Of a stretch of 64,000 nucleotides of DNA, positions 45,901 to 60,900 are shown in pieces (position 1 is the stretch's first letter; each line of letters begins with the position of its first letter). Origin of the DNA: Arcuatula senhousia. Lineage: Eukaryota; Mollusca; Bivalvia; Mytilida; Mytilidae. The position numbers and the translations under genes were made by a program. The DNA lies in NCBI GenBank assembly GCA_963971305.1, contig OZ020306.1, forward strand, positions 41,747,512 through 41,811,511, written 5' to 3'. The notes below the pieces were generated by a model that saw nothing but the letters and a program-made list of their open reading frames with translations, had not been told where the DNA came from and made no database searches.

Positions 45901-48900
45901 TCATTTTCATTTGTCATCTTTCAAGACAAAAAAAATATAATCTGTTAATCTCCATTGTGTCAATTAATATCAAGTCAAAAAATCAAACTGGATTATTTTC
46001 TGATTTATCTGATACAGACATGCCAAAGAAATGTATCAGATGATATTGGCCCCACCAGCTGAAACTTATCTGGCCAAAATATAAAGTTTCTTGATGTCAG
46101 AGGGGTGAATTGATGGAATCAATCTGTCTGTAGCAGGAATCAACCTCAAAATGTCAGAATAATCCTAATCTGGCAAAATATTTTTTAATTCCTTTTTTTT
46201 TCAAATAAGCATCTATCCTAAGGGGTTACCACAGTTTAAAATCCCTAGTAGCGCAACAGGGACAAGTTTGAGGTTGTTCCTGTAGAAAACTATCATGATA
46301 GAGTAATAGGGCATTAACAACAGTACATGTACATGATATTTTGTTTTAGTTCTCAATCATATGTAGTTCAGTTGTATCATCATCTACATGTATACATTAG
46401 TACATTGTTACATAATATATGATTTTTTGTACACATAATCCTTTTTATTTATAAATGTACATATCAATGACACTCAATTATCTTATGCAAGTAAGATGAA
46501 AATCTTGACAACCTCTCAATTAATTACTCAATCAGAACCAGTAGCTAACTCAAAGATTTTCCTTTTTTCTCAAAAACCACAAAAGGTCATCTGTGGTTTT
46601 CTGGATCAAATCAACCAGGAATCAATAATCTCTGAAATGTCTTTTTCCATTCATCCCTTTTTTTCACATCAGATGAATGGTGGGTAAAAACCTATTAATG
46701 TCCCAAATAATCTAATAGTCTATTAATCTGTCTCACCAAAGAATGCTAATTCATCCATAATGTCCAAATAATTATCCCAAACTTCAAATCTTGACCACAG
46801 AATGACTAAAAATCCAAACTTTCCAGACATTCAAAATGTTCCTTTAATCATTGTAAATCTCAGATCCAAGATTAAGAAGAGAAAAGAAGAATGTCCAACT
46901 CCTCAAGAATGTTTTTGATTTTTGTCAGTCCTGATACCCCTATCACATATCAAAGTGCCCCTCTAAATTGATGGTAGATAGGGCAGGTAAATCATGTTAA
47001 TGGATTTGACATAGCAAACTGAATGGGTCACTGAATTGTGCAGATACATCACAGGCATATGGTCTTGTAAATTAATTATCAGGCAGATTTAATTAGAAAT
47101 AGCTCAGCCAGAACTAGACAATTGCCATAGTCAATTAAATATGCATTTTTACACTTCATTAGATGGTGCTTATGACTTGCCTGCATGAGTGACATTTTTT
47201 CAAGTGTAAATAAAGAGTAGACAAAATTGCACATAGTTTGAATGTTGTAATGATGTTTCTTGTTTCCTTGTTAAGACGAGAGGGGAACCTGAGCCCCCTG
47301 CCTCCTCATCCCCTCTCTATCCGCCCCTGTCTGACTTATAACAGAACAAGAAAATAGCCAAAGAACTGAACTGATATTGGTGTACAATTTTAAACCATGT
47401 CAACTTCCCGTGCACAAATGAGCAAAGGGTAAAAATAAATATGCTTTGTTATTTATTAACGATGAAATCTGAGATTTTAGAAATTTTTCTACACAGGTAA
47501 GAAAACTTGTCCAATTTATTGAAGTATTGAAATATTATTGTTCTCATAATTCCACAGACGCTTTTGCGTAAGCTTATAGGGCAGCAAACCAGTTTGCTTC
47601 AAAAACTGGTTAAGTCACGTGATAAACTCTATCTAATTGAGGGATTTTTTCCGGAAAGCAATGAACTCGAAAATTGCGTATTGTATTATCATTTTTTAGT
47701 GCAATGCTTAAATTTTACCAAAAATATGTAAATAAAACAAGTCGGTGCACAAAGACCAGTAAGGACATCAATAGCTATAACTGTTTCTTAATGATAAATA
47801 ATTTCTCATGTAAATGGTATAATTATCACAAATTAACGATAACTACAGGGTGCATTCAAGTTCTTTTAAATCAGTTTTCCCACAATTATGGTAAATGTGT
47901 CAACATTTTCATGCATCATCAATCATTGCAGTTAAGGCTGCTTTTATTTTTAAATTTATCTTGAAAATTGCATACTTAAATCTAATGTCCTGCTTCAGGT
48001 TTAAACAAGAACTTTAATTAAAATCTGTATAGAATAATAAAAATTAAGGAAAATAGCCAGTACGAATAATATATTTTCATAATTATAATCATTCCCCTTG
48101 CCAAAACATACCTTTTATAAAATCTTTAGTAAAGAGTAGAACATTTCCCCAGTCTTCAATACACAGGCTCAAATTTTCACACCGATCATTCTGATTTATA
48201 CCCTGTAACTGATTTATACTAATATTTTCATGACAAACCCCCTAGTCCTTTCTAATCATATCATTATGATGGTTTTATCAGTACAAATTATCATTTTTAT
48301 TGTCCCTTGTATCCAATAATCAAGTAAAATAAGCCTGGGGACATTCCCACAAATCAAAAACCATCACCAACATAAATTTTTTTCTTCGCCCAAAATCAGT
48401 TTTCTACATCTTTATTGATAGTGTTTCTTAGCCTCTATTGACTTTTCTAATCTACAAGTTTTTATGACGGGGATTCAATAGAAGACGATATCGGTGACAA
48501 GAATAGGGTGTCATTGCTAGTTGATAACATGTACAAGTCCATCCTCATAATCCAAAACATATTAATAAATATCTAATTTCAAACCTTCCGCTTAAGTGTC
48601 TATTGTTCCTGACTAAGTTCTCAAGCACTTTTTCTAATTTTTTAACGTTTTCACATAAATTTTGTGAAATAGCCTTGAGGACATGGCCATAATTCTTAAG
48701 AACACCTGCTATTAACCTTTCACCTTGGATTTTCATTAAATTTGGTAGAAATGACAGGAAATCAATATATTTCCATGCTCCTTTTATCAGGTTTATAACC
48801 ATTTTTATTTTCAATAAAAATAAGTGAACATTGGAATTATAATAAATGTTCGAGTTTTAATAACACTTTTAAAACTTAACCCTTTCCAAATTAATTTTTG

Positions 48901-51900
48901 GTGGTGAAAAATAACAGTTAGAAGCATGATAGTTTATTTTAAGATTTTGAGAGTGAAAATGTGCTAAATATATCCCATTTTAATTTGCTGTTAAAATATT
49001 AATATCTTTACAAATAAAATGAAAGAATTTCTTAAATACTAATTTTATATCTACATACACATATGACTTCTTACACTTTTACAGTTAATTTTCATTATCT
49101 CATTCCATTTCAATAAAATAAATATTTCTAAACAAAAATTCAGTTATCCAACTCCAGAATTGACTTAGCAACCTTATTATTTCTTTACCCATTTTTAAAC
49201 ATTTTTTACCTTCTATCACTATAGTTGTAAGCAGATCTGTTCCTTCTAAAACTATTCCCAGCTTTGGCAGCGTTTCTTCTGGCTTCTGCAAGGGCAGCTG
49301 AGGCACCCTAAAATAAAGTCCTTTCTAATTCAAAATATGTTGAATAAAACTATACTACATGTACATATGTAACATCAAAATTGAAAGATTGTAGGTTGAA
49401 ATGAAATAATAAACTTGTTTCAAAACTTGTAAACATAAATGTTTGCCAAAATTTCTAGGTGCAAATGTAAAGTTTGTACAGTAACGAAAGTATTGTTTAT
49501 CTGTTAACTTGTGTTTGTATCAAACTTGAGGATCATCAAATTTAAAATATGACAAATCCCTTGGTAAGTATAGGCTTCCACACAATAAGTCCAAAGTATA
49601 GTCATGATAGTGAAGTCCTAAGCCAAAATTATAGAACTTGTGGAATGAATGAAAAAAAAGTGAAGATGATGAAAAAAATTATAAATTCTTTCCAATGTGA
49701 GTGGAGTTGAATTATTTATATATATATAATACTATGGAAATTTACATGTAGCATAGCTGTTCTGTTATCAACTTGGTTTAGGCTTATTTTTTTCAAAAAT
49801 GTGAATACTTTTTAGTTGTGTCATTCTAATCAAGTACCAGTATCTCTTGGTTTTGCCTTTTTGTTTATTGGACTTTGTGATTTGTTTGCCCTTATAGTTT
49901 GTATGTTTCTTACTGTATATAATTTCACTAACTATGAATTTAGTTATAATTTAAACTTCTGCTATTTCAGTAATGGTTGCAGATGACTGAGCTCTGACTT
50001 TGAGATTTGAAAATGCCCTTTTAGTTCTTCTTTGCTCATACATGTATTATGCCCTATTAACTTCCCTTTATTATACCTGTGCAATTCCAGTAATGGTTGT
50101 AGATGATCTAGATGACTTGTTATTGGCCTGTGTGGAATGTTTGACACTCTGGGGTTTGAAATGAGCAGCTAAGGCTAGAATCAGCCTCATGATTGACTTC
50201 AGGTTACCATCCACAATATCTGGAAAAGAAAACACCAACAAATAAAATGAAACATAATTCATGTTATTTAAAGCAAAATGTGTATGATTGAGTTTGACAA
50301 CTTTGAAAAACTATCAGTACTTTTAGTAAATGACATAATGTCCCTATTATGAATAAGGAATCTGTGAGGCACTGCTCACTCAATATACCCTGGTTCCCCA
50401 AAAAATAAAGGTTCATGATCACCAGTCCTGAATTCTAAATGCTCATTTTTCTTAGGTTACACACCAAATATCGAGTCCCTGTGATACATATTTTCAGGCA
50501 TGACTTGTCAAAAATTGACTAAGACCTTATACAGAAAGGAGATATGAAACAGAATTAACAAAATTCCTGGCTTAGGTGATACCCATATGAAATGTTGCTG
50601 GGTTGAACTACTTCATATTCATCATACCAACATGGTTACCAAAAGTTTGTTGTTCAGATGCATTATTTAAATAAACCATATATGGTAAAAAAAGTGCATG
50701 TGTATGAAGTTTTTCTAAAAGAATAAATTAAACCTAAAATCAATTTCAAATAGGTCCATAAATTTCAGAATGATAAAGTAAATTCTAAACACTAGCTTAT
50801 TATTCTCTCCATAAGCTAAACTGGTAACAATTATTTACCCCATGCAGCCCTACATGCTATAATCAAGTCATAAATTCATTTCACAAAATATTTATGAATA
50901 AATTGCATGGTCGTAAATATAATTTGTATTTAAAGGGTATGAAGTGTGCTTTGAAGGCAATATACATAATAAAAATTTGACTACAATGGCAGATATTCAA
51001 ACTGTATTTATGACCTTAACAGCTATAATGACCCCAATAAAGAGATTTTAACTGTTATCCAGTTCATGTAAATAAGCTGCTTTAATATGTTATGACATAA
51101 AATCTGAATATAATATCATTTTTCAAAATAAAGATTTTTGGAGACAATTTAAAACCTGTTATTTTTACAAAATTCTTTAATCACAATCATGACAATGGCA
51201 TATTTTCAAATTTGACACATTGAACTAGGTGTTAGTGTTCCAAAACAATTTCCAAATTTATGCATGTTGTTATGAATTAAAATTCAAAATGACAAGAAAA
51301 AGCTAAACTTAAGATACATGTATCTGTGCTGGAATCTTATCAATTTGCACCATCTTCAATTGGTGTCAATTGCCAAAATGCCCCAAGAAATATGCATACA
51401 TGATTTTTTAACAATCTTTGACAATGTGGAATGATTTAAAGACTGAATAATTCAAACCTGGTTGGCTACAATGTCATAAATAACAGATCAAGTATCAGAA
51501 ATCAACCAACTCAATCAAAGCTCTTGTCTTTTATACAATGCGAAAAAAACTTTGAAATTTATATTGACAATGACATGGATTATAAATATGTCATCTGATT
51601 AGCAACCTGGAAAATTGACCTGAAATTTATAACAATGTATAGTAAAAACAAATACATTTGGTCCTTCTCTAAAGGCATTTTTGCATTTCGTCTCCATTTT
51701 TTAAAATTTTAATCTCAATTCTTATGATGATACATCTGCAAAATTGAAGCATTTGACTAGCATCCAAATTATTCTACTGCCCAACAGCTTAAAAAAGTAA
51801 CTCTGCAACCAAATGCAGTAATATATTTTGATTTCATTATTCCAAATCAGGGGACCAAATTAGCACTGGTCCTAGGACCAAATTAGCACTGGTCCTAGGA

Positions 51901-54900
51901 CCGGGGCCTTCAATATTTGATTCAGTACCTTTGAAATTCTTGTCACAAAAGTCCTGGATTTACATGTATTTACAGTAATTCCTATTAAGGACTTTTTAAT
52001 AACATCTGGTGGACTTTCCACCTAGTCCTTCAAAAAGTCCTGGACCTTTTCCTTTCAAATGTTAATTTGAACCCCTGTCAAATGTACTTATTGGGTAGCA
52101 ATTTTTATGTATTTTGTTGGTGAAAGTCAGCCACAAAATTAAGAATCGACGGACAGTTTTTCACTGGCATTCTATACTACATTTTTTTCTTTTTTTTCGC
52201 TATACATTTGAACAAATTATGTGTTACCTTTAGGATTTGTATGGTGCATTCTGATTCTATTGGTTGTCATATAATGTAGGATTCTTTCTATGTTCTCTCT
52301 CATCTCTGTGTTGGTTGAAGGACACAGATGGACACCACTCAACGTCTCACCCCCTGAGAAAAGAAAAAGATTTAATATGCATGTGTGTTAGAAATGTTAG
52401 GGCAGAGATGGACACCACTCAAAGTCTCACCCCCTGAAAAAAGAAAAAGATTTTATACATGTGTGTTAGAAATGTTAGGGCGCAGATGGACACCACTCAA
52501 AGTCTCACCCCCTGAAAAAATAAAAAGGTTTTATATATGTATGTGTGTAAGAAATGTTTATATCTCTTTACTAATTTCACTTTTTATAGATTTTTTCAAA
52601 ATATATGACAAGGGTCTGATCATTACTGAGTGAAACATAACCAGTTGGGGATTCAGAGGGGGGTCCCTTTAATTGAGAAATTTTATTTTTTCCTGTATAA
52701 AAGAGAAAGTTTAATTTTTACTGTATAAAATTGTCCAAGCAACTTCAAATTTTCATCAAAATCTTACATTTCTAGCAATTACGCCCCCCTTTCACAGACC
52801 TCTTGATCCTCCCCTGATAACTGAACCAAAGTATGGTCTGAAGTGTGATAGAAGTATTGGTCCACAGAGATGGAGTTTACTATGGTTATATACATGTACC
52901 TGTAGGGAGAATATTGGTTTGAAAATGGCTGTCAAGACCTAAGCATCAATTTGTAGAAATCTAAATGTACATACCGAATACCACATTACATCTTATGTTC
53001 ACCAAAATCTATTTTGTTTAGAAAAATACTATTATAATTCTACTAATACTAATAAGAGGTATTTAGATGATTAATATAATGTATGTTGATATTTTTGTTA
53101 GTCCTCAATTTTGACAGGTGTTGGTCTAATTTTGACACAGTCCTTCACTCGAAAACTTTAACAAAAAATGGCTTCAATGCATGCTATGAATTTTCATGTT
53201 TACCTTTTTCATCAAGGCTTTTACAGAGTGTATGCTTTAAATATTAACTCATTCATGCCAAGGAGTGTTATGAATGAATTTAATCCCTTTTGAAATATTT
53301 TCATTTAAAAATTGTGATATGTAAAATATTTAACATTATTAAATAATTGTGGTTTAAAAGTGAACCAGAAAAATAACTTTTTTGGTTCTTTGCCATTTTT
53401 CAATATCAAATGTATATATAATGTATGTGAACTGACAAAAAAATGACTGGTTCTTACTATTAATAAGGTTAATCTTGTTTGAAGACATGCTAAATGTAAC
53501 ATAAATTTGTGTCATGAACAAAATGTTAATATTTTTTATGCCCCATCTACAAAAGTAGGGGGCATATAGTATTCAGGTATGTTTGTCTGTCCTTCAAAAT
53601 TTCCTAATCGGCTTCATACATGTGAAAGTGGTTTTTTTTTACCATACATGTATAACTTAAATGTCACAATAGTGTCAAAATTTACTAAGATTTAAAATGT
53701 TTGAGTCTACTTTTTACCAAAATTACATACATATACTACGTACCCACAATTTCTATCAGCTCTATAAGAGCTACCCCATCTTTCATGTCATTGCGTAAAT
53801 CTTCAATCAACCTCACTCCCGGTTTCTTTTTCAGCTGTGAGTTAACCCAGGCAACATAAGCTTGTAGTTGTTGCTAGAATAAAAAAAAAATGACAATTAA
53901 ATTAAACATGTTGTGGAAAGATTCTTCCAGTGTAAACACCTTATCACCCCACTGTGGTGTTATTCTTTTGGACTTTATTAATAAGTATAAATTTTTTAAA
54001 TAACTTTGCATCTTTTTTAAAATCCAGTTTGCTTCTTGTCGTTCTCGACGCTTTAGTAAGAGTTTTCTGGTTTTCTTTAGACCCTTATAAATTTATACCA
54101 TATATTTATACTGATATACATGTATGAACAAAATGTGAAAGTAAAATATTTTTCTAGGTTCACCAGACTCACATGACTCAGTGAAGATATTTTGGACCAA
54201 TAACACAGCATACATTTATTGGCATGCTGATTGGAAACATTTTCTATTAAATCAAACAAAATTACATGTAGATAAATATGTAGTATACAGTTGATTAGTT
54301 AAAGGATCAACATCATACACCAAAGTACAACATGTACAATGTACATTTTGTATACTGATGTAAAATTAAGTGATATACATTTAAAATAAAAAATTTAAAG
54401 AACCATTAATATTAATTGTAGTGACTTGGCTAAAAGCATTTGAAGCGGATTTTCCTGTATTACTAGTGGAATAAAGTGTCAAGATTTTAGTAAATGTGTA
54501 TTGCATCATAATATGCATGATATGTACTTGTACAACTTATTATGCAAGAACTATTATGTCCCGGAACAGAGTGTGCAGTATCTGATTAAATTTCAAGTTT
54601 ACAACTGGAATAAATTTTGAAGTGATGTTTGTTTTTTTTATACATGTACATGTATTAAAGTATCAATTACATGTACATGTTCAAACATGATAGTGTACAA
54701 TTACTTTTGGAACTTGAATATAAATGTACATGTACTTGCCATGATGTATCTGATACAAAATATGTACATGTATATTCTATTTTTTTCTTTACATACATGA
54801 ATGCATATACATGGTCAAGAATGGCTTGTTATTAACTTTACAAGTACATATATAAACAAATATATACATGTAGTAACAGTACAAAATACAAATATTCACA

Positions 54901-57900
54901 CATAACAATTAGAACATTTGTTCAATGTTTGTCAATTAATTACAAATTTCTAAATATTTACATTGCAAAATGTAAATATACTCATCTCACATGACCGACA
55001 AATGGCAAATAACAAATGCTTTTAAGCCACTTGTTTTCATTTAAAAGCCCCTAATATTTATCCATTTTAATCTAATTAAGAATGATTAAACCCAACTTTT
55101 GAAATAGAAAATTAAATCTTTCCAACCCCTTACTTTCTATTTAGCCCACTTAACCAAACATAACAAACATTAATAGGATTCCAGCGAAGGTCTAAAATAA
55201 ATTTACACCTTACAAAAGAATACAAACTGCTTTGTTTTCTAAACAAACACCTTAGCTAGATTTACTTTCAATAGTAATGGAAGGCCAAAGTGACCCTTCA
55301 GGCGAAATAAAGACATTGTTCAGATTTTAAGTCTCCATTTAAATAGCTCTGCTTTGTATTATAGTAAAATATAGTATTCTATTCCTTATGCATTAAACTT
55401 TCTTGTGGGGTGAAGGGGGCATTGGTTGTCTGACTCTTACAAATTTGACAATGCATTTAAATGATTCTTTATCAAAAATTCACTGATTTTAAAAAAAGAT
55501 TCTTTAAAATGTTTACGGAAAGACCAAACATTAAAAGAGACCCACTTTAAAATAATTAACATTGAAACTGATGAAAGGTTTAAAAAAAGAATTTCTTAAA
55601 TTGTCAAACTTTAAAGGGGGACTGCAGAATATATATTGTTAAAATGAAATATGCATGAACATGATTCAGATAATTGTCATGATTGTAAATGTAGTATTTT
55701 AAATATTTCAAATTATTTAGTCTGTCATATTACATGTACATGTACCTACAAAACATAATAAAACTGTCATGTTTGTTTTTGTTGTTGTTTTTTTTTTCTT
55801 CATGCCTTCATATAGACATGTACATGTTTTAAATGGTAATGATTAAATCAACAATATCAGATTATCTTCCACTTAGCAGTAATGTTATAAAATATAAATC
55901 AGGTGTGCCAATATAAACATAATGTACTTAGCCATCAATCACCTTTATTATAATAAAGGTCTAAAGAAAATGTTTAAAATTGATTATAACTCTATTAATA
56001 ATCACAAAATACTCTTTCATTACCATCAAACTTTCTCCCATGTCATTATTATTTGCCTGATTGAACTGTCAAAAATATGACATGGTGAGGATAATTAATA
56101 ACTACTGATCAATAAGTGAACTTGGGTGAAGTAGGCCACCTGTTGGGATCAATCTCATTATTATCAAACTTATCTTTCATGCCATTGAACATGTTAAATA
56201 CCCCTTTATCACTTTTAATATCTCTGTACTTATTATGGAAAATATGGAACAATCCCAGACAGATATGCAATTGTACTTGCTATTAATCATAGCTGAATTT
56301 TTTCACTTTATATTGGCAATTTTGCTGTTTCAATTTGTGTGTATATGAACTTTAAATACATTTAAGAATGAAAATAACAAAATTAAATTGATGAATGAGT
56401 AGACATTGGGGTAGACTTACATGTACATGTATTTAATTACCCAACAAGTCTTGTAGTTTACTGTACATTTACATGTACAATGTATGTAATTGTTGTAAAA
56501 TAATATAAACAGGGTATTATTTAGAATTGGAACTATTATCAAATATGGAATTTCAGTTATTTAGCATAGTCACAAAAAACTCAATTTTGACTCTTATTTT
56601 CTGTGTGCTTCACAGAAATTTCCAGGAAATTCTTTAAAAATATATAATTTTTGTGTTAAATTCCTGTGCGGCACAGAAAATGACTCTAAAATTCACTTTT
56701 TTTAACTGCTGAAAAAAGTTAAATTCCATTTTTGATAATAACTCCAATTTTAAATAATACAAAGAATTAAGTACATAGTCTTTGCAAAATTTGTTCTTGG
56801 CTTGTCAGACATTACACAAGTACATTTTGTACTGTCGGACCGACTAAACGTTTTTTATTATAAATTATTTAACAAATTTCATCTTCAGGTCAAGGCTGTC
56901 GAGCAGACCTACATGTATACGAATTTGTATCTTGTTTATTGAAGGTTGGTTTGAATATATATACAAGTCTCCCCTGGGTCCTCAGACAGACAGTCTGACA
57001 CAGTATAAAATTTGAAAATCTAGACCAAAAACAGACATTTCAAACAGAAAATGACACGTGCACCATAACATTTTTATACAGAGGTACATCTGCAACAATC
57101 TTAATCTCAGCCCATGACCATGCAAAGATGCAGTCTAAGTTCAGTACCAAGACAGGAACAGATGACGTACAATTGAGTGACTTGTAATACTACATGTACA
57201 TTTTACATGTACATGTACAAATGTACTACTTTGTACATATTGCACAGTACACATGTTACTACATGTACATGAACATGTCAATAGATGGTTAGAGTCAGAC
57301 ACTGGATTGAGGAAAATTGCAAGCAGCAGCCTGCAACTTTGAACTGCCCCCCAGTAAAAATAATTGAAAATAAGAATATGACCAAACTCAACAATATTAT
57401 TTACAGTTATAAAACTTTCTTAACAGTTTTATCAAATTGTTTTAAAAATTAAAGATCTTACTCTCCATTCCATCCATGATTTAGAGTCTTCTTCATCTGG
57501 TGATTTGGCTGGTGATGCCATGTCATTTAAGATATATGTAAAATTAAATAATAGTTCCAAACACTGAATATATGTTCAAGCATTTTCTTTTCCTTCTCAA
57601 AAATACACATATTAAACAGGAAAGAAGTTGTACTTGTCTCAGGAAATACATTTTTCCTGCCACTTCATAATCTGTTAGATAGCATCCATTTTAATTGTAT
57701 ATGATCACAAAAGAATAATTTGGTTAAATATACTCCGAAGTAATTAAAATAAATCTTTGAATTGAAAATATACGGACTGTCTGGAATAAATTTTGAAAAT
57801 GTCAGAAAAATCGATCCAAATAATTTGTACCCATTTTGGAATTGTATTTCATTAGAAAACTGAAAATGATACTGTCAAAAGTACTCTCGATAACGTATTT

Positions 57901-60900
57901 ACTGTATAGTACCCATTACTTAATCTATGAATAACAATTAGTGGCAAATCCTTGCTTTTTTGGACTTTTCAATTAGAATTTGAAGATGTAAACAAATCAT
58001 TCGCAACAACCTGCTTCCGGTAGGTGGCGCTATCAAAAGTTTATTTATAATCTCTAATTTACCAAATATTCAATGGTCTTGAAGTAAAAATTACATCTTA
58101 TGTTTACTTTGAAGGTTGAACACATAAAAATGTACCTAATAGATTATAATTCAAAATTCCTTATATCGATATTCTCTTTTTATGTTCTAGAGATTAATAA
58201 TTAAAATATTCCCTAGTACGGTATGGAATCGTATTAGCTTCCGGATTTTTTTTTCAATTTTTGTTCCTTTTCTGAAGAAGTGTTGATTGACAGTTCTGGA
58301 AACTGTTAACACTTGGTTATTTGTGGTTTACAAGCTAACCAAGTTTGCAGATGTTTTAATTGATATCTAAAATTCTCTTATATGATAATTGTTTATTCCA
58401 AACATAGCACAGGCACTTGTTTGAACTTTCTATCAATGATAGGGGGTAGAGTATGTATAAAAGGCTCCTTCTTTTATACATACTCTACCCCCCATTATTG
58501 ATAGAAACAAGTGCCTGTGAAACATAGGGCCTAAATGAGGGTGTGGATGGGGTTTACAGAATAGAGAACAATGGCCAAAAAAATAACAGATAAAGAAAAA
58601 CGGCAAAAGAAATAAAGAATAGAGAATTATGACCATTTAACATGTTTAAAGTATAGAGAATAATAAAAAATATATAGAAATGTAAAAAAAATACTGATTT
58701 CAGAATATATAATTTAAAAGAATACTGAATAATAAGTGAAAAAGTGCTGAAGGCTCGTCCAATTTTAGTTGTCATACTAGTAGATTATCAGTATAGTAAA
58801 TTTAATGTGTTACTGCATGCATTCAAAGATGGTGCTATGAATCAGGTTTATTTGTATAAATTTACCTCTTCCATTCACGCAGTGGTGAATATGATCTAGC
58901 AGACAGTAACACAAAATGGTAGAAATGAAAACAAACGGATACAAAATTTACAGAATAAGGTAAAACAAGAGGCTCCCAGGAGCCTAAATCGCTCACTTGG
59001 TCTTGATGTCAACTCTATATTTTGTACAGCTTAATAAGCAAGCAACAGTTTTTTCTTTATCTACTATAGTTTTCATTCTATAGGCCAAAAACACGAAAAC
59101 CGTTATTTTAGGGGCCATAACCCCTATAAGGGGTCATCTGACAACTTCAACCCTATGGAGACTTTTGTAGAGCTTTATGCGCTGAACATTTAAGCAAGCA
59201 ACAGCTTTTCTCTATCTGCTATAGTTTTCATTCCATAGGCCAAAAACATGAAAAAGGTTATTTTAGGGGATGTCACCCCTATTAAGGGTCATCAGACGAC
59301 TTCAGTCCTATGGAGACTTTTGTAGAGCTAAATGAGCTGAACATTTAAGCAAGCAACAGCTTTTCTCTATCTGCTATAGTTTTCTTTCTATAGGCCAAAA
59401 ACATGAAAAAACATCATTTTAGGGGCTGTAACCCCTGTAAGGCGTCATCTGACAACTTCGACCCTATGGAGACTTTTGTACAGCTAAATGATAAATGAGC
59501 TGAACATTTAAGCAAGCAACAGCTTCTCTTTATCTGCAATAGTTTTCATTCCATAGGCCAAAAACATGAAAAAACATTATTTCAGGGGCCGTAACCCCTA
59601 TAAGGGGTCATCTGAAAACTTTGACCCTATGGAGACTTTTGTAGAGTTAAATGAGCTGAACATTTAAGCAAGCAACAGCTTTCCTCTATCTGCAATAGTT
59701 TTCTTTCTATAGGCCAAAAACATGAAAAAACATTATTTCAGGGGCCGTAACCCCTATAAGTGGTTATCTGAAAACTTCGACCCTATGGAGACTTTTGTAG
59801 AGCTAAATGAGCTGAACATTTAAAGCAAGCAACAGCTTTTCTCTATCTGCAATAGTTTTCTTTCTATAGGCCAAAAACATCATTTTAGGGGCCGTAACCC
59901 CTATAAGGGGTCATCTGACAACTTCGACCCAATGGAGACTTTTGAACAGCTAAATTAGCTGAACATTTAAGCAAGCAACAGCTTTTCTCTATCTGCAATA
60001 GTTTTCATTCCATAGGCCAAAAACATGAAAAAACATTATTTCAGGGGCCGTAACCCCTATAAGGGATCATCTGACAATTTCAACCCTACGGAGACTTGAG
60101 CTGAACATTTAAGCAAGCAACAGCTTCTCTTTATCTGCAATAGTTTTCATACTATAAGGCAAAAACATGAAAAAACGCTATTTTTCACCTTTAAGGGGCT
60201 GTATTAACCACTAGAAAGGGTCATCTGACAACTTGGACCAAATGGAGACTTTTGTAGAGCTTTTAATGCTGAAGCAGTAGGGTGGCATCAGATTTCATCT
60301 ATCTCTTTTACTGCCAAAAACAGTAGTCTGACCCCCCTGGTCTATTTTTAGCAACGGCGGCCATGTTTTTCGACGAATCAAAAATCCCCACATCAGTTCT
60401 GTGGAGGATACCCTAAGGTACCGTCAGACCAAATTTGGTTTGAATCTGTTCAGCCGTTTCAGAGGAGAAGAAGTTTGAAGAAAAGTTAATGACGGACGAC
60501 GACGACGGACGCCAAGTGATGGCAATAGCTCACCTGACCTTTGGCCAGGTGAGCTAAAAACAAAGAATAGAGAAAAATGAGCAAAAAATAACAGAATACA
60601 GAATTAAGGACCATCCATCCACACCCCCCTATATCAGAGACCTATATCCGGACCCTATATTTATGTATATTAGGGTCTCTGCCTACATAAAGCATTAATC
60701 AAATCAAATTTATTGTCATATAAACATCTATAGTCAGAGTTTGTGACAAAAACAAATAATATAACAAAACAACAGTAGAAATACATAATTAACGTATAAT
60801 ACATGATATTTTACGTGAACAATGCAATATAGGCTTTGCAAGTATTTTATTAAGAGTCCCCTGTCCTCAATACTAATGATTGTTTTAAATAGGAACTTAT

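Noticed and set aside
48545..48814. 89-codon minus-strand frame in a dixin intron
   Set aside because: It looks mildly helical, but no acceptor/donor pair keeps dixin phase and dixin exons 5 and 6 already join correctly without it.
52385..52633. Plus-strand frame with repeated [20 protein letters not shown] units
   Set aside because: It is the antisense of the triplicated dixin exon 3 acceptor, so the repeat is a by-product of the duplication.
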